Shown: piece after piece, positions 6,839 to 9,639 of the stretch
How the letters are laid out: each line of letters begins with the position of its first letter
How positions within the stretch are numbered: position 1 is the stretch's first letter
Assembly: GCA_003520025.1 (NCBI GenBank)
Contig: DOVP01000142.1
Coordinates: 1 to 9,639 of the forward strand
Source of the DNA: Phycisphaerales bacterium
GTDB lineage: Bacteria > Planctomycetota > Phycisphaerae > Phycisphaerales > SM1A02
Direction of reading: 5' to 3'
Length of the DNA: 9,639 nucleotides
Notes under the pieces: model-generated
What the model was told of the DNA's origin: nothing
The model's input: the letters and a program-made list of their open reading frames with translations, nothing else
The model's database searches: none
Program-made: the position numbers and the translations under genes

Positions 6839-7783
6839 GTGACTCGTATTCCCACCATGCTGATGGGGGCTGATGGATTCGAGCATCTGCCTGGCCGCCG
6901 GGTGGTTCGTTCGCTCGACTGCCTCCAGTGCGGCTACGACCTCAATGGCGCTGAAGCCATGGGCCGCTGTTCCGAGTGTGGTATGCCAGTGCCGTTCTCG
7001 CTTGCGGGGTCCATCGACCCGATCGTTCACAAACTCTCTCCGATTCCAAATCCACAGGCAGTGGGCAGGGGACTGGTGGCGACGGCCTGTGCATTGGCAC
7101 TGCTGTCAACGGCCATCTTCATATGGAGTTGCGGGCTTGCCTGGTATCTGTCCGGGGGATCCGGTTCAGCCGCACGTTTCTCGCTGCCTCCGGTCCCTCT
7201 GTGGCTGCCAGCGAGGCTGTGGTGGTATATCGGATTGGCGATCGTTGCGATCGGTGGGCTTGCGTTGTGGAGTTTCAAACCACAGGCGGGGGGCCGCGTA
7301 CCGGTCGGCACGGTTCGATCGGTGCTGCTGCTGGCGATCGGCGTACTACTTTCGGCACTGGCTGTGGCTGTGATCCCAGTTGTATCCAGCGGCTTCGCCA
7401 AGCCGTGGCTGTTGGTGGCCTCGCCACTCTTTCCACTTCCGGGGCTGGCGATCATGTTGGTTGGATTCCGCGGCGTCCTGCTCGATGTTGGCAAGCGGTC
7501 GAGTACCTTCCGCCGGGCCAAGGTGCGGCGACAGCGGATACCGCCGCTCTTGATAGCCATTGGCTTGGTTACGGTGGCGTGGGTATCGTTGCTGCTCTCG
7601 CTACAGGTGGGCGAATCGCTTCGAGCGATATCACTGGCGGTTGGGCTGCTGGCCCTCATTTTTGTCGCAATCGGCTGCTGGTACCTACTTCTGAATGCGT
7701 GGTGGATCTATGCGGCGCTGCGGGTCCCGCCCGAGCGGCTCCGAGACCTGCTGACCGAGGCCGAGCTCCTGCCATCCGACTGA
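6839..7783 (+). CDS. Zinc-ribbon multi-pass membrane protein of unknown function
   Basis: About 314 residues from the GTG at 6839. I chose this start because GGAG at 6830-6833 sits 5 bases before it; TTG at 6821 and ATG at 6857 are alternatives. Near the N-terminus a CxxC...CxxC module, CLQCGYDLNG (28-37) and RCSECGMP (43-50), forms a probable zinc ribbon of the kind often heading planctomycete membrane proteins. Hydrophobic segments follow at roughly 79-104, 127-146, 161-182, 190-214, 235-255 and 264-294, suggesting about six transmembrane helices. The Arg/Lys-rich loop at 219-234 should be cytoplasmic by the positive-inside rule. The C-terminus is a short acidic tail. I do not recognise a functional family and no catalytic motif is visible. 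It is divergent from moxR with only about 59 bases between starts. A different frame (6976-8022) is open for longer but lacks hydrophobic segments and runs into groEL, so it is a shadow. Confidence 0.85.
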   Translation: MTRIPTMLMGADGFEHLPGRRVVRSLDCLQCGYDLNGAEAMGRCSECGMPVPFSLAGSIDPIVHKLSPIPNPQAVGRGLVATACALALLSTAIFIWSCGLAWYLSGGSGSAARFSLPPVPLWLPARLWWYIGLAIVAIGGLALWSFKPQAGGRVPVGTVRSVLLLAIGVLLSALAVAVIPVVSSGFAKPWLLVASPLFPLPGLAIMLVGFRGVLLDVGKRSSTFRRAKVRRQRIPPLLIAIGLVTVAWVSLLLSLQVGESLRAISLAVGLLALIFVAIGCWYLLLNAWWIYAALRVPPERLRDLLTEAELLPSD

Positions 7784-7996
7784 GCGGAGTCCACTGCCAA
7801 GGTGGCAGGATCCGACGCCCGCTCGCCGCTTTGGAGCCATGGGAACACTCCCGAGATGGCCGCCATGTCCCCTTATTGGCCTGCAGCGGCTCTTCTGCAC
7901 TTTGGCGCGCCAGTTGCGGGGAGTCCCCAGCGCTTCGCCCGGGCATCGGCCCTGCGGACCGCGAGAGAAGGATCAACCACTTCAGGAGACAAGCCC
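7784..7996 (+). promoter_or_regulatory. groEL upstream region with short palindromes, no CIRCE element
   Basis: This 213-base gap should contain the groEL promoter if groEL is transcribed on its own. It holds several short dyads: CTGCCA/TGGCAG (7794-7808), GGGA/TCCC (7841-7852), the 10-base palindrome TGGCGCGCCA (7904-7913) and GGGGAGTCCCC (7919-7929). I find no CIRCE operator (TTAGCACTC-N9-GAGTGCTAA) and no clear sigma-70 or sigma-32 hexamer pair. AGGAG at 7984-7988, 8 bases before the ATG, is the strongest Shine-Dalgarno site in the window and sets the groEL start. Confidence 0.45.
7794..7808. terminator. Small hairpin after the membrane-protein gene
   Basis: CTGCCA (7794-7799) and TGGCAG (7803-7808) form a perfect 6-bp stem with a 3-base loop, 11 bases after the stop at 7783. 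No T-run follows, so it would be a weak terminator. It could equally be part of the groEL control region. Confidence 0.3.
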
Positions 7997-9639
7997 ATGG
8001 CCGCCAAGGAACTGGCCTTTGACACAGACGCTCGCAAAGCCCTGCTCTGCGGGGTCGAGAAACTCACCGCCGCGGTGAAATCGACATTGGGTCCCCGCGG
8101 CCGAAACGCGGTGATCGACAAGTCTTGGGGTGGTCCAACCGTCACCAAGGACGGTGTGACCGTCGCCGAGGAAATCGAACTGCGGGACAAGGTCGAGAAC
8201 ATTGGGGCCCGCCTCGTGCGTGAGGCCGCGAGCAAGACCAGCGACGTGGCTGGAGATGGCACGACGACTGCGACGGTCCTCGGCGAGGCGATTTTCCGCC
8301 GCGGCCTGCGGCACATCGCCGCTGGCGTCGATGCCAATGCGCTGATCCGCGGCATGAAGGCCGCAGTCGACAGCGTGGTCGATGAGATCGCCAGCATGGC
8401 TCGCCCGGTCGAGAACAACATCAAGGCCGTTGCCACAATCTCCGCCAACAATGATGTCGAGATCGGTCGCATCATGGCCGACGCCTTCGCCAAGGTGGGC
8501 AAAGACGGCGTGATCACAGTCGAAGAGGGCAAGGGGCTCGAAACTGAGATTGACGTGGTCGAAGGCATGCAGTTCGACCGCGGCTATCTCAGCCCGAACT
8601 TTGTGACCGACGCGGAGAAGATGGTTGTCGAACTAAGCAAGCCGCTGATTCTCATTCACGAGGACAAGATCGACAGCGTGCAGAAGATCGTTCCGCTGCT
8701 CGAGAAAGCTGTTGAGGCCAAGAAGCCCCTGCTCATCATCGCCGAGGACATCACCGGCGAGGCCCTTTCGACACTCGTCATCAACAAACTCCGCGGCGTC
8801 GCGCAGGTCTGCGCGGTCAAGGCACCGGGGTATGGCGACCGCCGCAAGGCCATGCTCGGCGATCTCGCCGTGCTCACCGGCGGCGAGGCGGTGATGAAGG
8901 ATCTTGCTGTGGATCTTGAGAAGGTGACGCTCTCTCAACTTGGCCGCGCCAAAAAGGTCGTCATCGACGGAAGCAACACGACCATCGTTGAGGGTGCTGG
9001 TTCAACCGCGGACATTCAGGGCCGAGTCAATCAGATCCGTCGTGAAATCGACGCATCGGATAGCGACTATGACCGCGAGAAACTTCAAGAGCGGTTAGCC
9101 AAACTCAGCGGCGGTGTTGCTCAGATCAACGTCGGGGCTGGAAGTGAGGCCGAACTCAAGGAGCGGAAAGCTCGCGTCGAAGACGCCCTGCACTCCACCC
9201 GCGCTGCGGTCGAAGAAGGTGTTGTGCCAGGCGGTGGCGTGAGTTTCATCCGCGCGGCATCATCGCTCGCATCCACACGCAAACGCCTCAAGGGCGATGA
9301 AAAATTCGGTGTTGACACGATTCAGGAGGCGTTGAGCGTCCCACTCCGAACCATCGCCGACAACGCCGGCCAGAAGGGCACGGTCGTTGTCGCTCGCGTC
9401 GTCGATGGCGAAGGCTCCTTTGGCTACAACGCGCTGACGGATACATACGGGTGCCTGCTCAAGGACGGCGTCATAACGCCAGCCAAGGTTGACCGGACGG
9501 CGCTTCAAAATGCGGCGTCGGTCGCCGGCCTGTTGCTCGCCTGCGACTGCATCGTCACCGACCTGCCGGTTGATGAGGAACCCGCCGCCGGCCCGGGCAT
9601 GGATGGCATGGACCCGATGGGCGGCATGGGCGGCATGGG
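7997..9639 (+). CDS. groEL: Chaperonin GroEL (60 kDa, Hsp60), 3' end cut by window edge
   Basis: 547 complete codons of a group I chaperonin, which forms a double-ring ATP-driven folding chamber with GroES in the cytoplasm. Visible features are LGPRGRN (31-37), TVTKDGVTVAEEIEL (48-62), the ATP-site GDGTTTATVL (86-95), the apical-domain stretch EGMQFDRGYLSPNF (189-202), APGYGDRRKAML (276-287), RVEDALHSTRAAVEEGVVPGGG (393-414) containing D396, the counterpart of the catalytic Asp398 of E. coli, and AASVAGLLL (506-514). The C-terminus enters the classic Gly-Gly-Met tail, so only a few codons and the stop are missing. ATG at 7997 follows AGGAG with 8-base spacing. No groES precedes it, unlike the common groES-groEL operon, so this may be a solitary or additional groEL copy. 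The family call is secure; which paralogue it is cannot be told from the window. Confidence 0.98.
   Translation, partial: MAAKELAFDTDARKALLCGVEKLTAAVKSTLGPRGRNAVIDKSWGGPTVTKDGVTVAEEIELRDKVENIGARLVREAASKTSDVAGDGTTTATVLGEAIFRRGLRHIAAGVDANALIRGMKAAVDSVVDEIASMARPVENNIKAVATISANNDVEIGRIMADAFAKVGKDGVITVEEGKGLETEIDVVEGMQFDRGYLSPNFVTDAEKMVVELSKPLILIHEDKIDSVQKIVPLLEKAVEAKKPLLIIAEDITGEALSTLVINKLRGVAQVCAVKAPGYGDRRKAMLGDLAVLTGGEAVMKDLAVDLEKVTLSQLGRAKKVVIDGSNTTIVEGAGSTADIQGRVNQIRREIDASDSDYDREKLQERLAKLSGGVAQINVGAGSEAELKERKARVEDALHSTRAAVEEGVVPGGGVSFIRAASSLASTRKRLKGDEKFGVDTIQEALSVPLRTIADNAGQKGTVVVARVVDGEGSFGYNALTDTYGCLLKDGVITPAKVDRTALQNAASVAGLLLACDCIVTDLPVDEEPAAGPGMDGMDPMGGMGGM

Noticed and set aside
7784..7996. 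CIRCE/HrcA operator upstream of groEL
   Set aside because: Searched for TTAGCACTC-N9-GAGTGCTAA and close variants; the nearest is an isolated GAGTGTT-like half on the minus strand near 7845-7851, which is not convincing.
6976..8022. Plus-strand frame of 348 codons overlapping the membrane-protein gene and the groEL start
   Set aside because: It is longer than the gene I called but has no hydrophobic helices or family motifs and is rich in Gly, Arg and Ser. It overlaps both the zinc-ribbon membrane protein and the start of groEL, so it is a GC-driven shadow.
7839..8078. Small plus-strand frame of 79 codons upstream of and overlapping groEL
   Set aside because: It overlaps the groEL start in another frame, has no ribosome binding site I can see and no recognisable features.

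Overview
The window is a GC-rich (roughly 60% by eye) bacterial chromosome segment that reads as ordinary housekeeping DNA, with tightly packed genes and no intergenic gap above about 215 bases. The most likely source is a member of the Planctomycetota, perhaps class Phycisphaerae. This is inferred from three things: a membrane protein headed by the CxxCGYDL...RCxECG zinc-ribbon typical of that phylum, a leucyl-tRNA synthetase with an extra segment of about 60 residues before its NWCP motif, and mostly weak or absent Shine-Dalgarno sites. No rRNA, tRNA, CRISPR array, prophage or complete insertion sequence is visible.

Layout. Bases 1-5071 hold a minus-strand run read right to left: folC (folylpolyglutamate/dihydrofolate synthase), leuS (leucyl-tRNA synthetase), then a gene of unknown function whose 3' end lies beyond base 1. 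The folC-leuS spacer carries a GGGGTCAG/CTGACCCC inverted repeat that looks like a REP/MITE-type mobile hairpin. Divergent from folC is a plus-strand hypoxanthine phosphoribosyltransferase gene (5206-5748). It converges on a minus-strand MoxR-family AAA+ ATPase gene (5847-6779). Divergent from moxR is a plus-strand gene for a zinc-ribbon, roughly six-helix membrane protein (6839-7783). A plus-strand groEL follows (from 7997), cut by the window end inside its Gly-Gly-Met tail.

How the genes relate. folC, leuS and hpt serve folate/one-carbon metabolism, translation and purine salvage. MoxR and GroEL both act in protein maturation. The moxR gene lacks the usual DUF58/VWA partner genes within the window, and groEL lacks an upstream groES.

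I found no convincing previously undescribed system. The observations most worth a second look are a 9-bp perfect inverted repeat in the moxR/membrane-protein divergent region that encloses a -10-like box and touches the moxR start codon, the REP-like hairpin between folC and leuS, the cluster of short palindromes upstream of groEL in place of a CIRCE element, and the uncharacterised gene downstream of leuS.
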